Positions 47,727 to 59,559 of a stretch of 64,000 nt of DNA are shown piece by piece; the first letter of the stretch is position 1, and each line of letters opens with the position of its first letter. The stretch lies in contig CAJNOL010000827.1 in assembly GCA_905250125.1 (NCBI GenBank), positions 1 to 64,000 of the forward strand. Reading direction: 5' to 3'. The position numbers and the translations under genes were made by a program. The DNA comes from Rotaria sordida (Eukaryota > Rotifera > Eurotatoria > Philodinida > Philodinidae). Below the pieces are notes generated by a model. The model saw only the letters and a program-made list of their open reading frames with translations, was not told where the DNA came from and made no database searches.

Positions 47727-50061
47727 AGCATATGTTTGAAGATGTTTTTCAGATATTGAATAGTTGATAAAAGATTTGATGCTGTTGTTATTATCAGAAT
47801 TGCTTCATAATCACATATGTAACCTTTCTTAAGAAGAACGTAGGCAGTATTTATATACGTATTTATCTTTCTTATATGTTGTTTTCAGTCGACCATAAAT
47901 ACTTTGCAATTGTACAAATAACGTAAGAGGAAAAAGATATCTTGATTCCTATGACAATCATGGTGACATATTTTATAGATTAGATAAAATATTCTTTTCT
48001 TTTTTTTTTGTACACATGTTTTTCTTTTGTATTTAATCAAAGAAGGTACTCTAAATGATTGCAGATATTGGACTTTATCATTTGATTATAAGTAGGTCTC
48101 AATCAGATGAAGAAACAAACAAACAAATGCATTTGCGTTTAAGATTTCCCGTTGCTGAAATATAATTAATGTTACAATGAAAGAAGGACGTTTGTTTTCT
48201 TTTCATTTATTTTGATTATTATTCATATGTTATCGTAATAATCTGAGAATAATGATAAAAGCTGTACTAGTTAGAAATCTAATTTTTGACAATATCTTTA
48301 ATGTGTCAAAGAAAAAATTATACAATAAGTAAGTAAGATATATGAGAAAAAAAGATAACTGAAAGTGACGAAAACATCACAACCTACGACACTATAAATA
48401 ACAGATCAAACGAAGAATTCAACATTTCTCTTCATTATATAGAAACGAGTCGGCAGAAAGCAAGTTTTGCCAGCATTGAAAACTTTTCTAGATGAAACTG
48501 TAAGCATTCATTTGCATATCCTTTAGAATTAATGAGTTTGAGAAATTGAAGTACACTTATTTAGAAGTAAATCTATGATACTAATTTATTAATACTATTA
48601 CGATTCCGTAGTTTTGTTAAGATCAAAATAGTATCATTAGGATAATGGATGTGTAATAACTTGAAAAAAAACCGCCTTTTTTTCATCATAACGTTAACCA
48701 TATTTCTGAAAGAAATATTTTTAGTTTCTTTTTTGCTAGTCTCATTGAAACTTAATTATAGCTAAAAGGGGAAGTCCAAAGGTCGGAATTAACTGGAATA
48801 CTTCTTTCGTAAGATAAAATCTCTTTTGTTTCTTCGAATTTCTCAAGAACATTCTGAAAATTTCTTGTGAATAAAGAATTAAAAGAAAATGTTGCTTTTC
48901 TATGCAAAGTAATAATAAATATCAAATCACAAAAATAAAGACACGGAACAATATGAAATGAGATTAATTCAAAGTTTATAGTCATATTGTACTATTTAAT
49001 TGAAAATTTTATTATGATTGTCTATTGTTAATATAAATTACTTTTATATGTCATATTTTCCTTGTCTATATTAAATTTTCATTTTTGTCTTGAGTGAGTT
49101 TTTTATCTTTTTGTACATCAAATATTAGACATAAAATTTTAATTTCAAATGAAATTCAATCTATTTTACTTCTCAATATATCGTATAAGAGTCTTCATAT
49201 GCATTTCTGAATATGTGACAAAAAAATCCATTAACATTCGACAATAGTCACTTGTCCAGTACTTAAGAGGAAAATGTTATTTCCTTACAATACATAACAA
49301 TTTTGACGTCAAGTACGACAAAGCTATACTCATTTGTCAAAAATAATATTTCTATTTTCAATCAAGAAAAAAAAAACAAAAAAAAAAGAATTAATAAAAA
49401 TAAATCTACGCAGAATATTAATTGCTTGTAAATAGTTGACCTATAAAAAATTTTTATTAGACTCGACATGTTCATTTCCATTTGTATTGCTAATGAAATA
49501 AAATGATTCTAAAATCTTATTTGATTTTGTACTTAGTTTTGCTTCAATAGAGCATATTTAATCAAACATTTCATAACTCGATAATGGGAAAACAATTAAT
49601 TTAGCGATAAAATATTTTACAATAAAGGAAAATAAAGAAATTTTCTACAATATTTTTTTCTTTTAGATTTATATTATTCATTTTGATAATATCATAATAA
49701 AAAAAATTTTTTTTTGAATAATTTTCTAATTGATTAAACTCGACTTTCTCAATTATTATTACAATTTAAAAACACAATAAAAATCTTCGACAATAAAATA
49801 ATTCGATCTCCAATATTCCTACATGATTTGCAATTATTTGATCATTTTCTCTAGAGATCTGACTTTCATTTGTGATTATTCATACAAATGAATGTGCATC
49901 TAACCTAGATGAATAGATGAGCTTAAAATAGCATATATTTATTTTTCTTCAATATATTTAGGTTATGGTTTATTTGAATGCATCTTTCATCAATATTCTT
50001 AATATAGAATTCACTCATTACCATATAGTCTTATTATATCAAAGTAATAATTAAAAAAAAA

Positions 50062-50106
<45 letters not shown>

Positions 50107-50987
50107 ATCAAATCAATACTAACTTATTCAAAATTGAAGATGGTGAAATTCTTCAGCAAATAAAATCAAGTGTTCCGATTAGAAAAATTCTTGGTTTTTT
50201 TATTTATTTTGAACATGCAAATATTACTTTATCAATGCTAAGAAGTCTTGATTTTTTTAAAATGTCTATCCGAAACAAATTTCAATTGATTAATTATGAA
50301 CGAGACAATTTAAGTTATTGCATGTCAATGGCACGATGGTTAGTCATAAAAGTCGTTTAGAATTTTTAGCAATGTGAAATTTTCTAGTCATTGAAGTCTA
50401 ACATTAGCTCATGAATATCTATTCTATTTTGGTTGAAATTATCTAGTAACTACTTTTTTTTTTATATACTTTAAATAGAATATTAGTCCTAAAATAGCAT
50501 TCCTCATCATTTTTTTTGTACTTCTTTTATTGTTCAAAATGAATCAATGCATGAAACTCTCAGTTTGTTAGACAGAGAAAATCTGTTGTTTTTTTTTCTG
50601 AATACTCTTGTATTTCAATTTGCATGAATCTATTTGATTTACGTATCATCGTTGTTCTCTGTTTTTCTTTTCTATCAATAAAAATTAATTTTTGATTTTT
50701 CCATTCATAGTTCTTACTTGATAAGTACAATATGTATGAAGCAACGAGAGGAAAAAAAAGAGAGAAAAGGAAAATGAAGAAGTAGAGAAAAGAAAAACAT
50801 ACACATCAAAACTGAACACAGAATTTCAAAAAAACAAAAAGCGCAAGAGAAATTATACAAAAAGAAAACCGAATACTGCCGTATGCTAAATTCAATTGCA
50901 CGGGTATTAACCAATTATCACCACACAAAATAACCATACTTTTTATTTTTCTGACTAAATAAAGATGAGTAACCGACCAGCAGTTTC
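47727..50987. other. Intergenic region, A/T-rich
   Basis: No exon recognised. A long (GT)n tract lies at 50064-50102 and several poly-A/poly-T runs occur. The 99-codon frame starting in the GT tract and the frame at 48752-48985 have no coding signature or splice context. Confidence 0.4.
50064..50102 (+). repeat. (GT)n microsatellite
   Basis: About 19 GT/TG units in a row. On the plus strand it produces an artificial Cys-Val repeat. Confidence 0.9.
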
Positions 50988-51710
50988 TCATATACCTTTT
51001 TCTTGCGTCCGTTCATATGTATCATCATCATCCGATGTCATTGTTCGAGCTGCATAAGCGGCTGCACGTTTTTTTTTCTTTTTTCTTATTCGACGATTAT
51101 TTTCATTTTTTATTGATGATATTGATCCATTACCATTATGAGATGAATCAATATCATTTGGATTTGTTGAATTTGATGAATCATTAAGATTTCCACTTCC
51201 ATTATTTTCACATTCACGTAATTGTTCAAGTGTTATAATATTGTAATGTGAATCAAATACAGCTGGTGTTAAATCATTTGATGCTCGAACAATACGTATT
51301 GCATGTACTTTATCACGTAATGGATTCATTGTTGAAGAATTTGATCTACGTGTACGACAACCAAAACAACTTGTTAATGATAACCATAAACTCGATGTTT
51401 CATTTGAAGAAATTTTTGTATGTAATGAAAGATTATCATTATGATTTATTATTTGTTGATCAGTAATATGTCGATTAGTTTTTCCACTTAATATCATATG
51501 ATTACTAGTTCCACCACTATGATGTTGATAATGTCCGGAATTCGTCGTATTAACGTCCGATATTGGAAATTCATATTCCATTTTTTGTGAATTTTCACCA
51601 CGTATTAAACGAGCAACATTAGGTGATTGTCTACGAAATGATGAATGATTATTAAAACCGCCACCGATACCACCGACTTCGGACGATTGAGACGATTCGG
51701 CAGTGCCCAT
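50988..51710 (-). CDS. Hypothetical protein with N-myristoylation motif, 240 aa
   Basis: Frame from ATG at 51710 to TGA at 50988. The N-terminus MGTAESSQSSEVGG fits the MGxxxS rule for N-myristoylation. A Cys pair (SCFGCRTRR, near residue 120) could be an additional lipid or metal site. The best-ordered segment is NPLRDKVHAIRIVRASND and onward to NIITLEQLREC; the flanks are Ser/Asn/His-rich and low-complexity. A basic run (RRIRKKKKKR) and an acidic run (SDDDD) close the protein. An acceptor (TTTGTTCAG) 10 nt upstream of the start and a GTAAGT donor at 52399 suggest a 680-nt 5' UTR intron. A GTATAT donor-like site near the stop means another coding exon cannot be ruled out. Possibly a membrane-attached signalling adaptor; family unknown. 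Confidence 0.62.
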   Translation of the reverse strand: MGTAESSQSSEVGGIGGGFNNHSSFRRQSPNVARLIRGENSQKMEYEFPISDVNTTNSGHYQHHSGGTSNHMILSGKTNRHITDQQIINHNDNLSLHTKISSNETSSLWLSLTSCFGCRTRRSNSSTMNPLRDKVHAIRIVRASNDLTPAVFDSHYNIITLEQLRECENNGSGNLNDSSNSTNPNDIDSSHNGNGSISSIKNENNRRIRKKKKKRAAAYAARTMTSDDDDTYERTQEKGI

Positions 51711-52016
51711 CTTGACATCCTGAACAAATAAAAATAATAGCATTAAAAATTCTCCTTGAATATTATGAATAAATTAACAAAAGCAAATTGTCATTTACAA
51801 ACATAAAAAAAAAACACTTGGCTTTTTTCTTTCTTTTTGCTTTTGATTTATTATTGTCCCCATTGACTAATTTAGATTTTCGAGCAAGATCGATTTTTAA
51901 TATTATAGATTAAATATCAAAAAAAAAATTCTATCGGAAACTAATCGGATAAGAAATATTGATTATATATTTGCTTACGTGATCATTTAACAACGATTAA
52001 TATTTTTAATGAATAC

Positions 52017-52049
<33 letters not shown>

Positions 52050-54238
52050 GGTAACAGAAATTCTATGGCAATTATATAGCAAGTAAAAAAAAAAAGAGAC
52101 GATCGTTTCTTACGCCGCCTTATTTCACTTAAGCAGATTCCCATCGGGGTAAAACATTATTGCTAGTAAACTATCGAGATTCTTCTTTTTCTTTTCTCAT
52201 TCTTCTCCACCTTTTTTCTTTGCGGCTCAAACACCCTGACTGCATACATGCAAACACACATATGCGAGATTCATCATGCTAGAATAAGATCAGAGAGAAA
52301 AATAGGAACGCCAGAATAAACATCCGAACTGCACGCGAGAGAAACATAGTTCATCACAATATTACATAGTAAAAGAAAGAAAACTAGAAGGAAACTTACA
52401 TGCATCCGTTTATATATTTTTCTATATAATATTCAGTTTTTCTGATTACAATTATTCATTTTTATGGTGTCTAGTCGATATTATCAATGCCTTTCTATAT
52501 TAGTAAGATATCTCCAGCCGTATTGGTTGAGAGGCAAATCGATATTAAAACATATATTTTTCGGTGCTATTTAGATAAAATATGATGTTATTGCCTAACA
52601 AGAAAAAAAGACTCATCAAGGATTAATCAATACATCTTTTTCTTGTTGTTGCTATTTCAATAACTAGCACACATCATCTTGCCCCAATCTATTTATCGAT
52701 CAAGTACTACTAATTGGAATGTGTGATAGTTCAATATAACTATATATTCTCATTATTGAGAAGGGAGCATCTTCTGTTTGATCAATAGCGATTATGTCTG
52801 ATTTACATGTATAAGTGTTGAAGGAAAGAAAACATCATAGAAATCATGCGAATTATCGTTTTTCTATTGAGCTTGAATTGAAGAATAATAGAAATCATCT
52901 ATCAAAATTGATACAAATGTCTATATGAATAAAAGACATCATTCTTTCACAAGTTCATAAAACATCCGATTACCAAATCATCTGTTTAAATCATACAAAT
53001 ATTATTTTCCTGTCTCATATATTAAACAGTTTTTTCTTGTGTTTCTTCCTAACATACTAAATAAGAATATTATTTTCTCATTTATTATAGTTAATGTATA
53101 AAACCGGCAGCAATATAGATGAATTTTGATATGTATATCAGAAAAAGAAAAATTTGTCTACTTACTTTGGATAAGGGACAAATAAAGAAAAAAAAAGCTT
53201 CTTGTTTATCGTTCTATCTAACCAAGCAATTTTATGTGTGTGTGTGTGTGACGTGTCGTTGAGCTACTCGCGTCGATGGATCACGAAACGACGATGATGA
53301 GCGGAATGCACCAAACACAATTATGAGACGGACGAAGAAGAGAAGAAAAAGGGCAGTTGTCTCGTTCTTTTCATCTTGATCATTTTGCTGATGCTACAAC
53401 TTTTGTTATGCGTTGATGATCTCTGGTCTGTATTGTATGAGTAAGCAGCACTATGCTCAATAATAGTAGTAACAGTAGTAATAGCAAGTTTTTTTTTTCT
53501 CTCTCTTTATAGGACTATACGACTAGTCATTGAATGAGTGAGCCGACGGGCGAGATGTCATGTGCATGTTGTTTCTCTCGCTCTCTCGGTTTTCAATACA
53601 AAATAAAAAGAGAAAAAAAAAAGAATAATAATAAGGCGATATTCTTTTCTCGTTCTTTTTTTTTCTAGTTTTTTCCTTTTGTTTGTAACAACGGCGCACT
53701 AAAGCTAATTGGACCAATGCTGTTATTGTAGTTCGTTTAATATTGATGATCGCTCTGCCTTATAAAGTATGTGATGACGTACTAACAATACTACCAACGC
53801 TTGTTGTCGTCTCGAGACAGATTGATTGATTGATTATTTCAGTTTTAATATTAATTCTTGAACATGAATATGAAGTGTTCAGTCAATATACTTATCTTTA
53901 AAAATATATCAATTACATATATTAAACAAAATTCTATATATTTATATATATGTGAACAACAGATCAACTTATAAATGAATAAGAAAAAAGATTAATAATG
54001 ATAGAATTTTTTCTTCTATGAATAAAATCATTCAACTAGAAATAGAATATAACTGTATTTAAAAATTTTTCTTATTTAATATGTATTCTAGAGATATTCT
54101 CCTGATGAGGGCACCACTTTACTGTCATAATTTGTCTTTTGCTATGAAAGGTTGTTACGTTGTTATTTTATGATAGAAGAAAAAAGCAAATATTGTTTAT
54201 CAAGTAATGATAAACATACTTATCATTAACTAAGAATT
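51711..54238. other. Divergent promoter region
   Basis: Lies between two divergently oriented genes. It includes the probable 5' UTR intron of the myristoylated orphan (51720-52399), an (AT)n tract near 52016-52040 and a (TG)n tract at about 53233-53251. A somewhat GC-richer stretch runs from 53250 to 53400. Possible donors at 52399 and near 53165 suggest alternative first exons for the leftward gene. Confidence 0.45.
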
Positions 54239-54934
54239 ATGGCAGATAATATGGATAATATTAAAGATGCTCCAGCTCCATGGACTTTGAATGGTCAAGT
54301 AGCTTATCTATTTGTTCATGGATCACGATCAATTCAAGAAGAATTTAATGAAAATCCTGATCCTATTCGAAGTCCATTTCGTGGTGGTATGGGTGGAATG
54401 GCGCTTATACGTTATACTAATTCACCAGTAGGTCCTTATGATGAATTATTATTTATTCCTGGTTCTTATCAATTTGGTAATACGACATATTATCGTATTT
54501 CACAAATTTATGTCTCATCTATGGATTCAGTAATTAATGGACGACGTAATTGGAGTGTACCAAAAAAATTAGCTCGATTTTGTTGGAATGATAATAATAC
54601 TTATGTAAAAATTTTTTTGCCTGAAAATAATGAACCTTTTTGTACAATTGGAGTTCGACCACGGCTTTATTGTTTTCCCATGAGTAGTATAATAATACCA
54701 TCAAGTTTTCGAACACTTCTACAATCACCTCTTGATGAACAAAATGATAAAAATATCTATTTAAAAATAACACCATCATGTAGTGGATGGTTTCGACCAC
54801 TTGTTGAATTAATTGAATTTCATACTGATGGAAAAGAAATTCCATCAGATAAACAATTATCTATGTATACATATGGTGTTGGTTATGAAGCATTTACACT
54901 TATATTTCCTAAAGCTGAAGAAGTTTTATATTAA
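54239..54934 (+). CDS. Acetoacetate-decarboxylase-fold protein, 231 aa
   Basis: Single uninterrupted exon from ATG at 54239. The sequence follows the ADC-superfamily pattern: ALIRYTNSPVGPYDELLFIP, then YYRISQIYVSSMDSVINGRR, and NWSVPKKLARF. The last corresponds to the GFPKKLA motif of bacterial acetoacetate decarboxylase, whose first Lys forms the Schiff base; here the pair is K109-K110. The C-terminal half is beta-rich. Bacterial ADC decarboxylates acetoacetate. Eukaryotic relatives, mainly fungal, are uncharacterised, so the substrate is unknown. No signal or membrane segment, length close to the family norm (~230-250 aa), and codon use as A/T-rich as its neighbours. The lack of introns and the patchy occurrence in animals make horizontal acquisition plausible but unproven. 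Confidence 0.78.
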   Translation: MADNMDNIKDAPAPWTLNGQVAYLFVHGSRSIQEEFNENPDPIRSPFRGGMGGMALIRYTNSPVGPYDELLFIPGSYQFGNTTYYRISQIYVSSMDSVINGRRNWSVPKKLARFCWNDNNTYVKIFLPENNEPFCTIGVRPRLYCFPMSSIIIPSSFRTLLQSPLDEQNDKNIYLKITPSCSGWFRPLVELIEFHTDGKEIPSDKQLSMYTYGVGYEAFTLIFPKAEEVLY

Positions 54935-56834
54935 ATTTTTTGATTAATAAAATACGATAGAGCGTGATGTATAAGATAGAGACTTGAAATGACATTAAGA
55001 AAAGGCGATAATAAAGCTAACATAATAAAAAAAAAAATGATGGAATCGGAAGAGTGAGTTCGCCTGTCGGTTCAAGTAGCAAAGGCAAAGAGAAAAAAAA
55101 TAATTAAATCTCATCAAGACACATGATAAAAGCTACTTACTTGTTGTCTATTATTTGATTCACGATTTTTCAGCATTTCAATTAATATATAAGACTCTCG
55201 TTGTTACATTGTTATTTAATTGATAATTTTTATTGTATTAATTAAATAAGACAATTTTATCAATATGCAGACTTTTGCATTGTAGGACAAAAGCAAAAAA
55301 GATCGTGCTTTTCAGTTTGTTTTTTTCTTTACTATGAACATACTTTTTTTTTGAAGAAATGAATATAGGATGCGTGTGTAACAATCGATTGAATGTAGAA
55401 AACAGTATCTGATGAACCTCAGGGAATTTACTAAGTAATATAGCTAGTAAGGCCGATGGAATCGATTAACTATTTGGAACCCTTAATGAAATTTCCCTAG
55501 ATACATGAGTGACGTTCATAGATAATCAATTAACATCATCACTAATTCTTCACTCTCGATATTTTAGAGGACCTTCTTAATGGGTTGTTTCATAGTAATT
55601 ATATGTTTTCTTCAATGGAAATGACTAAAAAATGTAACACATCAAGAAGAAGTTTAATAGAAATATTCTATTATCAAATGAATCAATTAGAAAAAAAAAC
55701 AAAAAGGATTTTCAATTTTCATTGATCAGATAAATTCAAGCTTCAATATGAATAAGATCAATATATTATAAACTCAAGGTTAAGTTTTTACAAATATTAT
55801 AATATCTTCTCAATAAATAAATCATCATAAACAATTATCGTTATAATTGATGCAGAATAATTATGTAATAGAGATGAAACTATTCAATTGGAAACAAGAG
55901 ATTACAAAGAGCATACGCTCCGTTTTTTTTTTGCATTCGTAATCTCTCATATATATCTATTTAAGTCAATTATTATCATAGACATGATTAATATGATAAG
56001 TATTTGTTTCTTTCATGAACAGAACAATATAGTAATTTATTATCTAATAATTTCATTTTTTCTATGTATCAGCAAACATTTGATTAGTTACCAATAGTCT
56101 TCTTTACACTGCATGAATTCATCGCTATTGTCAATAGTATAGAATCAATAAAGAGCGAATGCTTGTTCTTTGTTTATTTTCTTGAACAAAAAAAAAAATT
56201 ATTAACAACATATGTTTTATGATACATCAAACACACAGTAACGTTTGAATAGTAGACTATTATAAACGACGTCATAAAGTAGGGGAGTAAAGTTTAGCAC
56301 ATTTTTAATATTTAGTCAAATTTTTTCTTATTCAATAATAGCTTAAAGCTTTTTTTATATACCATTGAGTGCAGAATTTCATGGAACATATTTTGATAAA
56401 CATAATTTTTGAAGAATCATCACCTTTTAAATTAAAATATTAGTTTAATATAAACTTTTAATAATTAAAACTTAGAACAAAACTGTGAAAAATATTATTT
56501 CAAAATGAATTATCTCAGTAGGATCCACATCTATTTATACGAGCATCATTATAGACTTTCCAAAATTTGGAATGGGAAAAAAGGTATAGAAAATGACTGG
56601 GCATTGTCACTCAAATTACTTCTGAGACTCGAGAAGTTAAAACATTTGGATGGATCACTGTATTGAGAAGGAGAAAATCTTGTTTGAAATTACAATTGTT
56701 GGTCTTCAAAACGCGCTCATTTTCCAAAAAGAAAGCTTTGTCTTATATTTGAAATTTTTAAATATAATCAAAGACTATGTCTATTAAAAATATTTTGAAA
56801 ATCTCACTTGCGAGAAAGCGTTTTGGAAAACACC

Positions 56835-58075
56835 AATTTTGTCGAGTGTAAAAAATGTCGATCGCAAATTTATCGATAAAATTTGTCGAATTCGACAAAT
56901 TCTATTAAAAAATGTCGGTTATTGTATTGTCAAGCTTCTTTTCGATGAATTTCAAATTCAATTATACTCACCTAAAATCTGACTTGAAATCAACTTGAAA
57001 TCAAGTTAAAATCATGTTGAAATCAAGTTGGAATCAAATTGAAATTAACCCTTTAGCCCCCAATGGGTCATATATGACCCATTTGTAGAACGATCGCAGA
57101 AGGTAAAGGAAGCATGAGACTGAAAAAATTCCAAAACATTATTTGTAAGGAACTTCATAAGCTGTCGATTGGTAAAAAAAGTATTTTTTTTCATTGTTCT
57201 GCCTTCGAGATATGTGACTTACAAAATCGATAATTTTGAAAAAAATGCAAAAATTCGAAACTTTTTAAATAAAATGTTCTCTACTTGCAGTCGATAGAGA
57301 TCGTTTAGAACTTCTGTTTGATATTAACCGATGAAGATATCCACTGCTGAATTAGATGTGTTTCGAAAGCTTCATGATAACTTCGCGAATTATACATACT
57401 AAGGAACACAATCGATCATGTAGCCACTGTTAGACGGATGAAGAGTAATCAAGAACAAAGTTAATATATGCGTTATAAACCTCAACTCATGAGAAGTCGA
57501 AATAGTATTTATGATGAATTAAATTCCTTCAGACGTTACAAAATGGCTCAGAGTAGAATAGGCTTAAATTTGACAATAGGTGTAAAAAAAAGCATGCAAT
57601 CTTTGATGTTAATTTTTGTCGGTTCACTCGTTGCGTTTTTCCTATCATTTCAACAGTATGAGATAGATGCTGCCTCTGTCCAGTCAATAATGTGGTCAAA
57701 GAAAAAAAAATTAAGTCTTATAATGTCATTCAATTCTCATTTTCGACCATATGATTTTTACATCAATCAAACCGCCCCATTACAGGAATAGGACATTCGG
57801 TAAATCAGGCTACATCATTGGCATATTCGACAGGCTAATACTCTATTTATAAAGTTATGTTATCAGTGGTTCTTCTGGAACCGCTATAGGGGTAAAGGAT
57901 TAGCTTGATTTCAACTTAATTTCAAGTTGATTTCAAGTCAGATTTCAGGTGATTATAATTGAATTTAAAATTCATCGAAAGAAAGCTTGACAATACAATA
58001 ATCGACATTTTTTAATAAAATTTGTCGAGTTCGATAAATTTGCGATCGACATTTTTTGTATTCGACAAAATTGTA
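56835..58075. mobile_element. Foldback element with subrepeated arms, interrupted by another transposon
   Basis: The left arm (56835-57044) and right arm (57900-58075) are inverted copies. Shared blocks are TTTGTCGAATTCGACAAA-type sequence, AATTTGCGATCGACATTTTT on the right against its complement on the left, and TTGTATTGTCAAGCTT. The inner part of the left arm repeats GAAATCAAGTT-type units of ten or eleven bases at least six times, and the right arm carries the complementary TTTCAAGTTGA units. Without the inserted piggyBac-like element the two arms would lie almost back to back. Confidence 0.75.
57049..57899. mobile_element. piggyBac-like non-autonomous element
   Basis: TTAA (57045-57048) precedes the left end CCCTTTAGCCCC. 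The right end, in reverse complement, is TCCTTTACCCC and is followed by TTAG, one change from TTAA. TTAA targets and CCCTTT-type ends are hallmarks of piggyBac. A perfect 22-bp palindrome with the core ATGGGTCATATATGACCCAT lies at 57062-57083, as in many piggyBac-like termini. The 107-codon frame at 57468-57791 is not recognisable as transposase. Confidence 0.6.
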
Positions 58076-59185
58076 GTCACTCAGCGTTTTTTCCAACTGA
58101 TCAATCATTTTTTTATCGAAAGCTACTAGATTACCAGTTATCGATCATGCTGATTCTGAATATGACCATGAGAAATCCTTGTAGGTCCCCATCTGCTGGT
58201 TTTCTAGATTAACAAATGTTTTGCCTAAATCGTTTTGGATCTACTCACATTATAGAGCATATTGATTTGTCTATAGACAATAATCTTTTGTTTATTTTCT
58301 GAACAAGAAAAGATTTTAAACAGAAAAAGTTACTGATTCCAAGACAATTTGTTACGTTCGATAATCTGGACGGAACAAAAATAATTTCTGGCGAAAAGTT
58401 TATTCTTCTGGAAAATCGGCATATAAAGACCTAATGGAAATATTTTATAGTCATATTCGGAATGAATATAATCGATAACTTATAATTCCCTAGCTTTTGT
58501 TGTGAAAGCGATTGATCAGTTGACAATATTCCCTCGTCAGACAATTCATTTTGAAAAAATATTTCCCATAGGTTTGTTCAGTTTTTCATAAATTTCAATT
58601 ATTAATAATTAATATGAAAAGTAATGATTTTTCAAAAATGCTATTTATGAAAATCTAGACGGTGAAACTTTACAATGAATGATATATAAAAAAAAAAACC
58701 TTTAATTTATTGTTGAATAACGAACAATTTGACTCAATATTAAAAATGTATTCAGCTTTTTCTCCGTCGGAGAAAATTTTTTATAGCGTAAGAGGTAAAA
58801 AGAACCATTCGTTTCTCAGTTTTGCAGATTTCTTTAAGAGCTTTTGAAATCACTATTTGATTATCTTCAGCAAATTGTACTTGAGAGCGAGTATTAAAAA
58901 TAAAAATTGTGCTGAATTTTTTTTGCTCTACTTCATATTACAAGCTTTATTTTCTTCATTATATATTTGAACTAATGCATAATTTATTATTTAATATCAT
59001 TCAAATAGTGTTCCTGGTTTCTTTTTTATTAAAATTCACAGATTGCATGTTCATTGACTAAGGGCGACATCATGAGATGTCTGATGATATTAGATAAATC
59101 AAGTTAGTCTTACTAACATAGGACGAATAAAACCAATAATAGTATAGAATAAACTTTTTTCTGTTATTAACATATTATTTCAAAG

Positions 59186-59452
59186 ATGGCTAATACAGCT
59201 CAAGTCGAACATGAAATATCATTATTAGTTAATTTTATTCGTTCAATTGGTAAACAAAATTCTTCAACTGGTAAATATGAAACAACATTTGGTGATTTAT
59301 TTCGTAATGATGAAGTTCAAAATACATTTGAAAGTTTAGCTGGAACATTAAAAGCTGCTAAACGTCGTAAAGTAATTAGTTATTCATCAGAATTACTTTT
59401 ACAAGGTGCTCATGATAAAGAATTAATTACATTAGAAAAAAATGATAATTAA
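59186..59452 (+). CDS. ABRACL: Costars-domain protein, ABRACL-like, 88 aa
   Basis: Single exon, ATG at 59186. The sequence matches the costars family over its length: HEISLLVNFIRSIGKQN, TTFGDLFRNDEVQNTFE, the highly conserved block LAGTLKAAKRRKVISY, and SELLLQGAHDKELITL. Human ABRACL is about 81 aa, so the protein is complete. Costars proteins are small cytosolic winged-helix-like proteins linked to actin dynamics and cell motility, related to the C-terminal domain of ABRA/STARS. The gene ends 107 bp before the 3' end of the convergent DHX33 gene. Confidence 0.93.
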   Translation: MANTAQVEHEISLLVNFIRSIGKQNSSTGKYETTFGDLFRNDEVQNTFESLAGTLKAAKRRKVISYSSELLLQGAHDKELITLEKNDN

Positions 59453-59559
59453 AAACAAAAAAAAAGAGATTTCTTTTTTTCTTTTTCTAATCTTTTTATT
59501 GTCTTTAATTAATAAACAAATCACAAATCCATCACCGATTTGTATAAGAACAAAAAAAA

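Larger units (their letters stand above)
54935..59185. other. 4.3 kb intergenic region with nested transposons
   Basis: Contains the foldback element at 56835-58075 with a piggyBac-like insertion at 57049-57899. The remaining sequence is A/T-rich; the 69-codon frame at 55888 looks accidental. No RNA gene was recognised. Confidence 0.45.

Noticed and set aside
50061-50360. Open frame of 99 codons beginning with a Cys-Val repeat
   Set aside because: The start lies in a (GT)n microsatellite; the rest has no domain, splice context or codon signature like the real genes.
53523-53717. Arg/Lys-rich minus-strand frame as a first exon of the orphan at 50988
   Set aside because: The frame is low-complexity, and no donor matched the phase of the acceptor at 51720.
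57468-57791. 107-codon frame inside the piggyBac-like element as a transposase
   Set aside because: It shows none of the piggyBac acidic motifs and begins and ends without context; kept only as part of the element.
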